64,000 nucleotides of DNA from Burkholderia humptydooensis (GTDB lineage Bacteria > Pseudomonadota > Gammaproteobacteria > Burkholderiales > Burkholderiaceae): positions 1 to 64,000 of the forward strand of contig NZ_CP013381.1 in assembly GCF_001513745.1 (NCBI RefSeq), read 5' to 3'. A program made the translations under genes and the position numbers. Below the pieces are notes generated by a model. It saw only the letters and a program-made list of their open reading frames with translations. It was not told where the DNA came from and searched no databases. Positions 33,646 through 41,314 of this stretch are shown here, one piece after another. Positions within the stretch are counted from its first letter, which is position 1. Each line of letters opens with the position of its first letter.

Positions 33646-35760
33646 ATGAGCGCAGTGACCACCGAGATCCCGGCCCTCGCCCACGACGCGGGCGTTCCCC
33701 CCGCACCCCCCGAGGCTCACCGAACGGCAGACGACACGCGAGACATTCCGCTCAAACGGCTCGTCGCGTCCCCTTACAACGTGCGGCGCGTGCCACCCAC
33801 CGGCATCAAGGAACTTGCGTTCAATATCTGGCACAGCGGCGGGTTGCTCCAAAACCTCGTCGTTCATGCGATGAAGGTCGGTTCTAGGAAGGCGCAGAAG
33901 TTCGGCGTCGCGGCAGGAGAGCGCCGCCGTCTCGCGCTCGTCTACCTGCTCGAACACGATTACATCGCTGACGACTATCCGGTACGCTGCCTCGTCGTGC
34001 CGGTCAAGGATGCCGTGTTGCTGTCGGCGACCGAGAACGAGATGCGCGAGCCGATGCACCCGGCCGACGCCTGCGACGCGTACCGGATTCTGGTCGAATC
34101 CGGACGATCAATCGAGGACATCGCCGGGCTGTACGGCGTGCACACGAAAACCGTGCAACGCCGCCTGAAGCTTGCGCGCGTGTCGCCGAAGCTGGCCGAC
34201 CTGTTTCGCGCGGGCGAGATCAAGCTGGACCAGATGCAGGCGCTCGCGCTGTCGGACAGCCACGACGAGCAGGAGGCCGCGTGGTTCGAGGCCGAGCCGT
34301 ACAACCGCGACGCCCACACGATCCGCCGTCGCTTTGTGCGCGACGAACAGTCGTTCGTCAGCAACCGCGTTGCAAAATTCGTCGGCGTCGAGGCGTTCGA
34401 AGCGGCGGGCGGCGCCGTACGGCGCGATCTGTTCTCCGCGACCGAGGACGCGTGGTATCGCGACCACGCGCTGATGCTACGCATCGCGACCGAACAACTG
34501 GAAGCCATCGGCGCGCCGGTGTTGGCCGAAGGCTGGGCGTGGGTGAAGGCGTTGCCGGAATGCCATCACGTTACACGGTCACAATTCGCCCCCCTCATGG
34601 CGCGTCGTGCGGAACCCTGCGACGAGGCGGCGAAGGAACTGGTGGAGATCGAACAGCGCCTTGCCGAGATCGCCACGCAACTGGAAGCCGACGACACGGA
34701 CGATAAGACCTACGAACGGTTGGTCGCGGAAGAGGACGCGCTGACGTTGCGATCGGATGAGATCGAAGAATCGTTGCTCGTCTATCATCCGGACGATATG
34801 GCGCGCGCCGGGGCGATCGTCACGCTCGATTCTGACGGCGAGCCGGTGGTCGAGCGCGGGCTCGTCACGCGGGAACCGGCCGACACCGCCGCTCACGATG
34901 ACGACGACAGAGACAGCGGGAACGGCGGCGGCGATTCGTCGGTCGGTCACGCCGTGCATGTCGCTGCGTCGGATGCGAAGCTCGCGAAGGGGCCGCATTC
35001 CGAAAGGCTGACACTACGCCTGAATGCGCGTCGCACGGCGGCTGTCGCCGCCGCGCTCGCGAAGCAGCCACACGTCGCGCTGGCCGCGCTCGTGCACCGA
35101 CTGATGGCGGGTGACTACGGCCACAGTACCGAAGGAAGCGCGCTGGACGTGACGTTCCGCGAACAGTCCTACAACCTCACGAAGCACGCGCCGGAACTGG
35201 ATGATGACCTCGCCCATGCGGCGCACCTCGCACAGCGTCGCGTGTGGGCTGGCGTGATCCCGAACAACAGCGACGCGCTGCTGCGCTGGCTGATCGAGCA
35301 GACCGACGAGCGCTTGCTGCTCATCCTCGCGCAGTACGTCGCATCGAGTGTCGATGGCGTGTCCGCCAACGAGCGGCCGCACGCGATCAACGCACTGATT
35401 CCGGCTCTCGGCCTGAACCTCGCGAACGTATGGCAACCGACGAAGGCGTCGTACTTTAATCACGTCTCGAAGCAGCGGATTGTGGAGATCGTCAGCGTGG
35501 TCGTGTCACCCGCCGAGGGGGTGAGGCTGGCGAAGCTCACGAAGGCGGATGCGGCGACCGAGGCCGAACGCCTGATGGCGGGGCGCGGCTGGCTGCCGGA
35601 GCATTTCGCGAATCCGGAGGCGTTAAGCGTCGAACTGTGGGATCGGCGGCAGGAAGCGGATCCCACCGAAGCCGACGGCGAGGACGCGGAGGAACGCGAC
35701 AGCGATGCCGATGGTGCTGCCGATCGTGACGCCGACGCTGACGACGACCGACCGTATTAG
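33646..35760 (+). CDS. Large ParB/RepB-like partition protein
   Basis: 704 residues with AAAGGAGG before the ATG. The ParB N-terminal domain is visible: KRLVASPYNVRRVPP, then the nucleotide-binding box AAGERRRLALVYLLE, then NEMREPMHPADACDAYRIL and an HTH (SIEDIAGLYGVHTKTVQRRL). The 400-residue remainder is acidic and helical, longer than plasmid ParB, and ends in an Asp/Glu-rich tail. No parA lies beside it, so a ParA-independent role, such as regulation or CTP-dependent DNA clamp, is possible. The first 30 residues hold AGVPPAPPEAH, shared with the protein encoded at 36468. Confidence 0.85.
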   Translation: MSAVTTEIPALAHDAGVPPAPPEAHRTADDTRDIPLKRLVASPYNVRRVPPTGIKELAFNIWHSGGLLQNLVVHAMKVGSRKAQKFGVAAGERRRLALVYLLEHDYIADDYPVRCLVVPVKDAVLLSATENEMREPMHPADACDAYRILVESGRSIEDIAGLYGVHTKTVQRRLKLARVSPKLADLFRAGEIKLDQMQALALSDSHDEQEAAWFEAEPYNRDAHTIRRRFVRDEQSFVSNRVAKFVGVEAFEAAGGAVRRDLFSATEDAWYRDHALMLRIATEQLEAIGAPVLAEGWAWVKALPECHHVTRSQFAPLMARRAEPCDEAAKELVEIEQRLAEIATQLEADDTDDKTYERLVAEEDALTLRSDEIEESLLVYHPDDMARAGAIVTLDSDGEPVVERGLVTREPADTAAHDDDDRDSGNGGGDSSVGHAVHVAASDAKLAKGPHSERLTLRLNARRTAAVAAALAKQPHVALAALVHRLMAGDYGHSTEGSALDVTFREQSYNLTKHAPELDDDLAHAAHLAQRRVWAGVIPNNSDALLRWLIEQTDERLLLILAQYVASSVDGVSANERPHAINALIPALGLNLANVWQPTKASYFNHVSKQRIVEIVSVVVSPAEGVRLAKLTKADAATEAERLMAGRGWLPEHFANPEALSVELWDRRQEADPTEADGEDAEERDSDADGAADRDADADDDRPY

Positions 35761-35810
35761 ACCGTGCAGGTGCCGACTCCGTAGCTGAGTCGGCTGAAAC
35801 GCTCCGCTGC

Positions 35811-35845
35811 GCCCCGCTCGCCAGTTTGTGGGAGCGGGGCTTTGT
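35811..35845 (+). terminator. Intrinsic terminator after parB
   Basis: GCCCCGCTC and GAGCGGGGC enclose 12 bases and are followed by TTTGTT. A second stem (GCCGACTC / GAGTCGGC) lies just before it, 12 bases after the ParB stop. Confidence 0.8.
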
Positions 35846-36189
35846 TCGTGCCGATAGCTCATGCGGGTCGCTTCCGTTTGCGTTGGCGCGTACCTGCGCA
35901 TGCTCTCCCGTAAAGGCTCACCGATGTCTCCGCACGCGGGCGTCGGCCTGCAACGTGTCCTGGTGGTCGATCCGTAGTCCGTTGTCTTGGGCGTCTCCCT
36001 TCGCTGCGCTCCGGGCCGGGCCGTGCTGTCGTGCTACGCGTCGAGCCTCGCTGCGCGAGTCTCGCCCCTTCGGGCTTCCATCCCTGACTCCGCGCCGTGC
36101 CGGCGCTGCGCGCTCCGCTTGCCCGGCCTGACGGCCGCCATTCGGCGCCCGGCTTGCGCCGGGCGAAGGGACGCGGCGCCGCGAGCAGC

Positions 36190-36513
36190 CCCGCGTCGTG
36201 TGGCCGGATCGGCCGGGGACAGCCGTGTTTGCGCTCCATCCTTTCGCGCCGGGTTAAGCGCGTGGACCTGCCTTTCGGCGCCGCCTCTTTTCGACGCATA
36301 GCGGAGCGTGCCAGGCGCGCAAGGGACTTTCGCGGCATATCCTCGCCCGCCAACTGCGCGGGCTGCGGTATTCCACGGTTCCCTTGCACCCCCGTCCCGC
36401 CCCGCTAAAAGCGCGTCGAGGCGGCTCCGAAAGGCAGATCCACAACCCGACACGAAAGGACGGAACCATGAGCGCAAACACCCCCGACCAATCCAGCCAC
36501 ACCCACAACGCGG
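36190..36513. repeat. Inverted-repeat leader element overlapping a gene start
   Basis: The left arm 36190-36300 is a diverged inverted copy of the right arm 36411-36513. Read leftward, the left arm gives GCGCCGAAAGGCAGGTCCAC, then CGCGAAAGGATGG, then AGCGCAAACAC; the right arm gives GGCTCCGAAAGGCAGATCCA, CACGAAAGGACGG and AGCGCAAACAC. The right arm includes the ribosome-binding site, ATG and first 15 codons of the gene at 36468. Hairpin copy B (36319-36387) sits between the arms: outer stem GCAAGGGA / TCCCTTGC, inner stem GCCCGC / GCGGGC. Confidence 0.75.
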
Positions 36514-36761
36514 GCGTTCCCCCCGCACCCCCCGAGGCCCACCAAAAGGCAGGTGTCCCGCGTCGGAACAACCTGTTGCGCCGGATCGCTGCCTATTGGC
36601 TCGCGTGCGATGCCAATGCCGATATCCGCGTGATGCACCGCTGGCGTCGTGAGGACGACGACGTCCGCGCAGTCCGTCTCGAAACCGCGATAGCGGGCCA
36701 AGTCAAGCGCGTGACCCTGTACCGCCATGCCCCCGGCGCATGGTCCCCGATGCCCCTTTAA
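36468..36761 (+). CDS. Hypothetical protein with AGVPPAPPEAH leader
   Basis: 97 residues. The first 30 are disordered and Pro-rich and include NAGVPPAPPEAH, encoded by DNA identical over 31 bases to that in the ParB gene. The rest (NNLLRRIAAYWLACDANADI and onward) is a small alpha/beta domain of unknown function. The ribosome-binding site AAAGGACGG lies in the repeat arm. Confidence 0.6.
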   Translation: MSANTPDQSSHTHNAGVPPAPPEAHQKAGVPRRNNLLRRIAAYWLACDANADIRVMHRWRREDDDVRAVRLETAIAGQVKRVTLYRHAPGAWSPMPL

Positions 36762-36772
36762 GGAGAACCGCC

Positions 36773-37120
36773 ATGTTCAGAACTACGACGGCCACCGCCT
36801 CCTACCTGCTGCTGATGCTGCGCCCCGTCGCGGTCGACCGACCAGCAGCGAATGACTCCCGTCCGCTCCCGAGCTTTTCGGACGCGCTTGAGATTCGTGT
36901 CGCATGGGCTCTCTACACGTCTGCGCAAATCGGAGGGGCTTGCAACGCAGACGGCCTTTTCGACGAGGCGACGTCGGGTGCGTACGACATGGGCTTCGAT
37001 GCCTACCCGAACGTGCCGATGCCGGAGTTTTTCACGGCCGAACCGCGTCTCGCCGCGAGCTGGCAAGACGGATTTGCTGCAGCAAGGTCCGCACATCAGA
37101 TGCCCGACGACATTCTCTAA
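36773..37120 (+). CDS. Hypothetical protein
   Basis: 115 residues behind AAGGAGAACCGCC. A hydrophobic N-terminal stretch (ASYLLLMLRPVAV) could be a weak signal but lacks a clear cleavage site. The remainder (YDMGFDAYPNVPMPEFFT) is soluble and aromatic. It starts 11 bases after the previous stop, so the two are co-transcribed. Confidence 0.5.
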   Translation: MFRTTTATASYLLLMLRPVAVDRPAANDSRPLPSFSDALEIRVAWALYTSAQIGGACNADGLFDEATSGAYDMGFDAYPNVPMPEFFTAEPRLAASWQDGFAAARSAHQMPDDIL

Positions 37121-37182
37121 ACGAGCCTCGTCGCCGGTCCCAGTGACCGGCGAAATCTCCTCTTCACCGATTGGAGCACGTC

Positions 37183-38022
37183 ATGAATCCCACCCAGATC
37201 GCAGGCAAGCTGGTCCACAGCGACCACCCGAACAAGTGGCAAGTGATTGGCGGCACCCTGTCCGCGAGCGAAATGCTGGCGGCAGTCGAATACGTGTGGC
37301 AGCACCACGGCAGCGCCCTGATTTTCGCGGGCGCGTACTTCTATGTCGAGCCGCTGATGAAGATCAAGCGCACGATTGACGACCTGATCGCGAAGGCTCG
37401 CGAACTGTCCGCCGATCAGCATGGAATGGACGTCTGCAACCGTCTCGGCTTTTCGCTGGGCAGGCTGCAGTCGGGGCTTTGGTTCACGGGAGACGCCATC
37501 GACCTTTGGGCGCTGTTCGATCTCGCCCCGGCGCTGAAGTGGGACGACGGCATCCAGCATGTCGTTGCCGGCTATGCCAGCAGCGTCCACGCGCGCGCGC
37601 ACACCGTGCAGGACAACGCGCGACTGGTCGAGCGTGAGGCGCTCGTCGCGCGACTGGAATCGTACATGCGCGCGACTCGTGCGTATCTCCGGGTTGCCGA
37701 CGCCGATCATATCTCGCGTCGTACGCTGATCCTTGCGGCATGCAGCGCATGGGGCGAGGTGCGCAGCGCGCTGGCAGCAGCGAACGGCGAGGTGTCGGCG
37801 CGTGTCGAACAGTGCGCCGAAGATGCCTGCACGCTCGCCAACCGGGTCGGCGCGATGCCGGGAATCCCGCGCGACATGCCGGAACAATTCGAAGGTCAGC
37901 CGGTCCTGATGCAGGCGTGGAGCGATGGTGGTGCCGGATTGCCGCCTGACACCATCACCCGCGACATGCTGCAGCACGAATTCGACAGGATCCGCGCCGA
38001 CCTGACACTGCAGAACGCCTGA
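37183..38022 (+). CDS. Hypothetical protein, 279 residues
   Basis: Starts MNPTQIAGKLVHSDHPNKWQ. Mostly helical with several aromatic-rich segments (FAGAYFYVEPLMKIKRTIDD). No family recognised. It sits in the maintenance row with the DUF3717 gene 57 bases downstream. Confidence 0.6.
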   Translation: MNPTQIAGKLVHSDHPNKWQVIGGTLSASEMLAAVEYVWQHHGSALIFAGAYFYVEPLMKIKRTIDDLIAKARELSADQHGMDVCNRLGFSLGRLQSGLWFTGDAIDLWALFDLAPALKWDDGIQHVVAGYASSVHARAHTVQDNARLVEREALVARLESYMRATRAYLRVADADHISRRTLILAACSAWGEVRSALAAANGEVSARVEQCAEDACTLANRVGAMPGIPRDMPEQFEGQPVLMQAWSDGGAGLPPDTITRDMLQHEFDRIRADLTLQNA

Positions 38023-38079
38023 CCCATATCGGGATTTCGACCGCGCGCGCCAGTCACGGCGCGCTCTCTGGAGAGCGTC

Positions 38080-38319
38080 ATGATTGCCGTCACCGCAATG
38101 GTTCGCATCGAGCAAATCGAGGCCGCGATCAACGTCTGGCGTGAACGCCGTCCCACACCGGAGACACCGAACGCGTGCCCCACGTTGTGTGCCGAGGCGC
38201 GCGCGCTGGCGGATGTCTACGCGCTGATGATCTATCGTAAAGACGCGGCGATCGACGCCAGCATCCTGACGACTGCCCAAACCGCCGCGCTGCAGGACGC
38301 GCATGTGCAACTCACCTGA
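38080..38319 (+). CDS. DUF3717 domain protein
   Basis: 79 residues. RIEQIEAAINVWRERRPTPE and LCAEARALADVYALMIYRKD match the DUF3717 pattern. A second in-frame ATG six codons in is an alternative start. Function unknown; the family is typical of Burkholderia and related mobile elements. Confidence 0.72.
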   Translation: MIAVTAMVRIEQIEAAINVWRERRPTPETPNACPTLCAEARALADVYALMIYRKDAAIDASILTTAQTAALQDAHVQLT

Positions 38320-38329
38320 GGACGCCACC

Positions 38330-38662
38330 ATGCCGGCATATACGTATCACGAAGCGTGCGACTGGATCGTGACCCGCGCGGAAGCCGAGGCCGAAATCGC
38401 GAAGCACGACGCCGAAGGCGGATTTGCCGCGTTTCTCGCGGAAGTCGGCGAGTCGGCGACCGCGAAGAATACGAGGGCAAAGAGGTGCTCGACTGGCTCG
38501 GCTATTCGAGCCGATACGCAGGATCCTGTGATCTACCCGACCAGCTCGGGCGTGCAGGTTTTTGACGTCACCGGTGTACCGACCGCCGACATCGAGCAGC
38601 CGCTATTCGTGCGTGACCTGTGCGGCCGGACGTTCGCGGAAATCCCACCGGACGGAGCGTAG
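38330..38662 (+). CDS. Hypothetical protein, possible 8-base duplication
   Basis: 110 residues as read, MPAYTYHEACDWIVTRAEAE and onward. After FLAEVGE the protein turns unlike its start, while the frame reached by removing GAGTCGGC (38450-38457, almost a repeat of the preceding nine bases) gives DREEYEGKEVLDWLGY, a much more natural continuation. So the gene may be frameshifted by a short duplication. Confidence 0.45.
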   Translation: MPAYTYHEACDWIVTRAEAEAEIAKHDAEGGFAAFLAEVGESATAKNTRAKRCSTGSAIRADTQDPVIYPTSSGVQVFDVTGVPTADIEQPLFVRDLCGRTFAEIPPDGA

Positions 38663-38665
38663 ACG

Positions 38666-38779
38666 CTGAACAGCCTCATCGCGCAACTGAATGAGCCGCG
38701 CGTGCGCGAATGCGTCTCGGCCGCCGGTGGCGCCGACGCATATCTCGGGGCGTTCTGGATCGGTGGCACCGAAGTCTGA
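38666..38779 (+). CDS. Possible remnant of a small gene
   Basis: An open frame reading LNSLIAQLNEPRVRECVSAA and ending IGGTEV without an ATG, GTG or TTG at a sensible place. It may be the 3' end of an older gene joined to the preceding one. Confidence 0.22.
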   Translation: MNSLIAQLNEPRVRECVSAAGGADAYLGAFWIGGTEV

Positions 38780-38865
38780 CGACGCACGGACTCACGCAGA
38801 CGTACGTCCCCTTCGGCCGCCCTACGGCCGTAGGCGGCATGCGGGCGCTTGCGGATCGCGGTGGC

Positions 38866-38920
38866 GTCGCGGGCGGCCGGGTGCTCGCGGCTGCGCCGCA
38901 ATCACCCGGCCGCCCGCGAC
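38866..38920. repeat. Perfect 18-bp inverted repeat
   Basis: GTCGCGGGCGGCCGGGTG (38866-38883) and its exact complement (38903-38920) enclose 19 bases. It would form a very stable hairpin. It lies in the gene-free stretch 38780-39010, together with the smaller hairpin GCCGCCCTACGGCCGTAGG near 38817. Confidence 0.7.
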
Positions 38921-38959
38921 CGATACGTTGTCCAGTTTGCGCGGCGCGCAAATGAAACA

Positions 38960-39004
38960 GGGCAGTCTCGCTCAGCGCAAAATCCGCGCTTCGCCAGACT
39001 GCCC
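38960..39004 (-). terminator. Probable terminator of the leftward small gene
   Basis: On the minus strand GGGCAGTCT and AGACTGCCC enclose 27 bases that can fold further, followed by TGTTTCATTTG. It begins seven bases after the stop of the leftward coiled-coil gene. The T-run is weak. Confidence 0.45.
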
Positions 39005-39010
39005 CAACAC

Positions 39011-39313
39011 TTACACCGCCGGTGCGTCTGCCGGTTCGCTTTGTGCCAGCGGCTTGCTCACCTCGTGCTCCTGCGGCTTCACACCCAACGCGCGCTTGAT
39101 CGCGTCGATCTTCTCTTTCCATCGCGCAGCCGGGATCTCGTCCAGCCCTTCCGACCGTAGCAGCTCGAGCACCGCCTTCTGATTCCGCTCACGATCCTTA
39201 CGGATCTGTTCGCGTTGCTCGTCCTGCAACCGCTTCAGCCTCGCGGCCGCCTTCGCGATCTCCTCATCCAGCGATCGCGGCTTGCGCGCCGGTTTTTCCA
39301 ATAGCTCACTCAT
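39011..39313 (-). CDS. Small charged coiled-coil protein, transfer-associated
   Basis: 100 residues. MSELLEKPARKPRSLDEEIA then KAAARLKRLQDEQREQIRKD is a charged coiled coil resembling small TraC/TraD/MobC-like accessory proteins of mobilisation regions. It faces away from the coupling protein and relaxase across a 1.6-kb non-coding region. Role in oriT binding is an inference from size, charge and position. Confidence 0.5.
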   Translation of the reverse strand: MSELLEKPARKPRSLDEEIAKAAARLKRLQDEQREQIRKDRERNQKAVLELLRSEGLDEIPAARWKEKIDAIKRALGVKPQEHEVSKPLAQSEPADAPAV

Positions 39314-39391
39314 CTCAGGTCACTCCGTTTCGCGGTATCGGCCCTCGCCGCGCATTTTACCGCTCGCGCGCCGCACGCGAACACTGTCCAG

Positions 39392-39409
39392 TTGCCCGCT
39401 GGCGGGCAA
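39392..39409. repeat. Short perfect palindrome
   Basis: TTGCCCGCTGGCGGGCAA, arms of eight bases around TG. It lies just upstream of the first long repeat and could be a binding site or a terminator stem. Confidence 0.55.
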
Positions 39410-39457
39410 CACCGATCGAGCGCGGCAACCGTCTGCCGCACTCGATACCCCCGCGCG

Positions 39458-39589
39458 ATCCACATACCCACCGCGCCCCGCGCTCACCCCGCCGTTGCCC
39501 ACACTCCCGTGTGGACAACGGCGCGCGGCGAACGGCCACGTGATCAGTGCGGATCACGGCCGTCCGGTCGGCACCGTGGATATGTGGAT
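39458..39589. repeat. Long direct repeat, copy 1, with nested inverted repeats
   Basis: Ends in ATCCACATA (39458-39466) and its inverse TATGTGGAT (39581-39589). Inside is a hairpin CGTTGCCCACAC (39493-39504) / GTGTGGACAACG (39509-39520). TGTGGACAA resembles a DnaA box (TGTGGATAA). GCGCGGCGAACGGC and GATCACGGCCGT are shared with copy 2. Confidence 0.7.
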
Positions 39590-39675
39590 CGCGCGAAATT
39601 CAGCCACTTCGGCCGCGCCATCGCGCGTCCGAATTTCCATGCTGGCCCGCCATCCGTCTTGCGGGCCAGCCGCGT

Positions 39676-39728
39676 CGCGCGGGCCGGATTTCCACTCGCT
39701 CCCGCCAAGTGGAAATCCGGCCCGCGCG
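39676..39728. repeat. Perfect 21-bp inverted repeat
   Basis: The left arm 39676-39696 (CGCGCGGGCCGGATTTCCAC, plus T) is exactly complementary to the right arm 39708-39728, with an 11-base loop. It is among the strongest hairpins in the window. Confidence 0.75.
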
Positions 39729-39741
39729 AACATCACTCCAG

Positions 39742-39767
39742 TTTGCGGAATGCACGCATTCCGCAAA
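39742..39767. repeat. 12-bp palindromic site
   Basis: TTTGCGGAATGC and GCATTCCGCAAA around AC. The almost absent spacer makes it look like a dimeric protein-binding site rather than an RNA hairpin. Confidence 0.65.
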
Positions 39768-39850
39768 TGTTCGATCCTCCGCCCGACACCATCGTCGAGC
39801 GGATACGCCGATCGTCCACGGTCGCCCGAATTTATCCCGATGCCGCATTG

Positions 39851-39980
39851 ACCACAAATCCACCGCGCCCCGCGCCCACCCCGGAGTTGCCCACCCTCAT
39901 GCGTGGACAACTCCGCGCGGCGAACGGCTCTGTGATCTCTCTCGATCACGGCCGTTCGTCCGGCGCCGTGGATGTATGGA
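39851..39980. repeat. Long direct repeat, copy 2
   Basis: Matches copy 1 in order: CCACCGCGCCCCGCGC, a hairpin, CGCGCGGCGAACGGC, GATCACGGCCGT, GCCGTGGAT. Its hairpin is GGAGTTGCCCAC (39883-39894) / GTGGACAACTCC (39903-39914); relative to copy 1 the basal pairs changed together, so pairing is kept. Confidence 0.68.
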
Positions 39981-40372
39981 CAACGCTCATTGGTCCACCT
40001 GCGCCTCACCTGCTGCTCACCTTTCACCAACTTCCACCGCCGCGCCGAATCTGCAATTTCCGTGCTGCTTCCGCTCGCTGCGTTCCTGCGCAGGTTGCAC
40101 TGATCTGCTCCACTTCGTTCCGAGGCCGGACGCCGAAAATCCACCCGCCTCGCTACGATCCGGCTCCTCGCAGTTCCACCCGTATGCGTCGCTCCCTTGA
40201 GCGGGAGACGGCGCACTTCTCGGGTGAAATCTGCGCTGCTCCGGAAATGCCTGAAGTGATGAACGCTACGAGCTCTACAGGGAGCGGGGAAATCCCCGCC
40301 CCCTTTCAAGCTCGTCACACACCATGCAACGTTGTTGCGGTGTGTCGCGCCTTGCGGCGCGACGGTTCGGCG

Positions 40373-40704
40373 TGTCAGACACCTACGCGATTTAGCGCCG
40401 ACAGGATGGGATCGCAGCGGCGCCACACTCGCACGTGGCCGGCTATTGCGAGTCAGACAAAAGCGCAGAAAAAGCACATGATTCGGATGTCTAATGAATT
40501 GGGTGAAACGATGGAAGCCATGACAATATTGCGCTGCGGCGTCAGACAGGCGCGCGATATTTGTCTGACACCCAGTGGCGAAAAGGCAGCTCATTCGCAA
40601 GCCTGCTATGGTTCTCTCGCGTGTGACAAAGCGATACTCAGTTCGAGCGGAGAATTCGAAATCACCCGGAAAAGCATGTCGGCATTGGGATGCGATGTCA
40701 GACA
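40373..40704. promoter_or_regulatory. TGTCAGACA repeats, putative oriT
   Basis: TGTCAGACA or a close match occurs at 40373-40381, 40451-40459, 40540-40548 and 40696-40704, with the inverse TGTCTGACA at 40562-40570. The pair at 40541 and 40562 forms an inverted repeat around GGCGCGCGATATT. The string GCGATATTTGTCTGACACCC (40555-40574) resembles the nic region of R388-type MOBF plasmids as I remember it (GCGTATTGTCT/ATAGCCC). The relaxase encoded here is MOBF, which supports the assignment. Confidence 0.5.
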
Positions 40705-40900
40705 CCGGAATGCCCCGTGTATGACAAATCACGGACATCACTTTGAATTCAAAGGTTTTCTTGCGACTCGCCAAGGGCCGTGGTAACGTCGCATCACAAA
40801 ATGCTGTCGTGAGGGCTGTAATCGAGCGATGTTCCGCACGTGAGTCGAGGTTTTTGCCCGACTTTTCGTGCACGCGCTCTTTTCATTCCGGGTACATCCC

Positions 40901-41314
40901 ATGCCTTTACGAAGAAAAGCATCTGGCGTCGAAACCGGTCGCGTCAGTTTCCGGGACGCTCCCGAAACCGTCCGGTTTTACAAGAAGCAAGCGCAGGCCC
41001 GGGGCATCTCATTTTCCGAATATGCACGACGGCTCGCGGAGCGCGGCGCCTTCACCGAATCGATCGAGTCGCTGATCAAGTCGGTTGACGCGTGCACGGC
41101 ACGCGCGCAGAGCGTCGTCGATGCGGCCAATGCGCTTGCCAAACCTACCGCGGCTGGTTCCGCCAGCGTGTTGTCCCAAGATCTGGCTCGCGCGATCTTT
41201 CACTGCCAGTTTCTGCTCGACGAGATCGTCATGCGCAACGATATGTCCGCAACGATTCGGGCCAAGGATGCGGCGGAGCGGTTGGCGGCCGAGCTGCTCA
41301 GGGGCATGCGATGA
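40901..41314 (+). CDS. Small oriT-binding accessory protein candidate
   Basis: 137 residues. The N-terminal part (TGRVSFRDAPETVRFYKKQA, GISFSEYARRLAERG) fits a ribbon-helix-helix DNA-binding fold: a beta strand, then two helices with the SFSEYARR turn. The remainder is helical. It lies between the putative oriT and the coupling-protein gene, the position of TrwA/MobC-type proteins. The stop overlaps the next start in ATGA. A longer GTG start at 40868 is possible. Confidence 0.6.
   Translation: MPLRRKASGVETGRVSFRDAPETVRFYKKQAQARGISFSEYARRLAERGAFTESIESLIKSVDACTARAQSVVDAANALAKPTAAGSASVLSQDLARAIFHCQFLLDEIVMRNDMSATIRAKDAAERLAAELLRGMR

Larger units (their letters stand above)
39314..40900. other. 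1.6-kb non-coding cis-acting region (oriT/origin candidate)
   Basis: No credible gene: long frames are open on both strands, but they run through repeats and show no protein-like character. The region holds a direct repeat of about 130 bases, several perfect palindromes, and at least five TGTCAGACA-type sites. It lies between the leftward small gene and the rightward transfer genes, the place where oriT sits in R388-like systems (oriT-trwA-trwB-trwC). The listed sub-features carry the details. Confidence 0.6.

Noticed and set aside
40373..40704. TGTCAGACA sites considered as a CRISPR array
   Set aside because: Repeats are nine bases with spacing from about 20 to over 130 and occur in both orientations; not a CRISPR layout.
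39392..40873. Long open frames on both strands (over 430 codons each)
   Set aside because: They run through direct repeats and perfect palindromes, overlap each other completely, and have no motif, ribosome-binding site or domain. High GC keeps frames open by chance.
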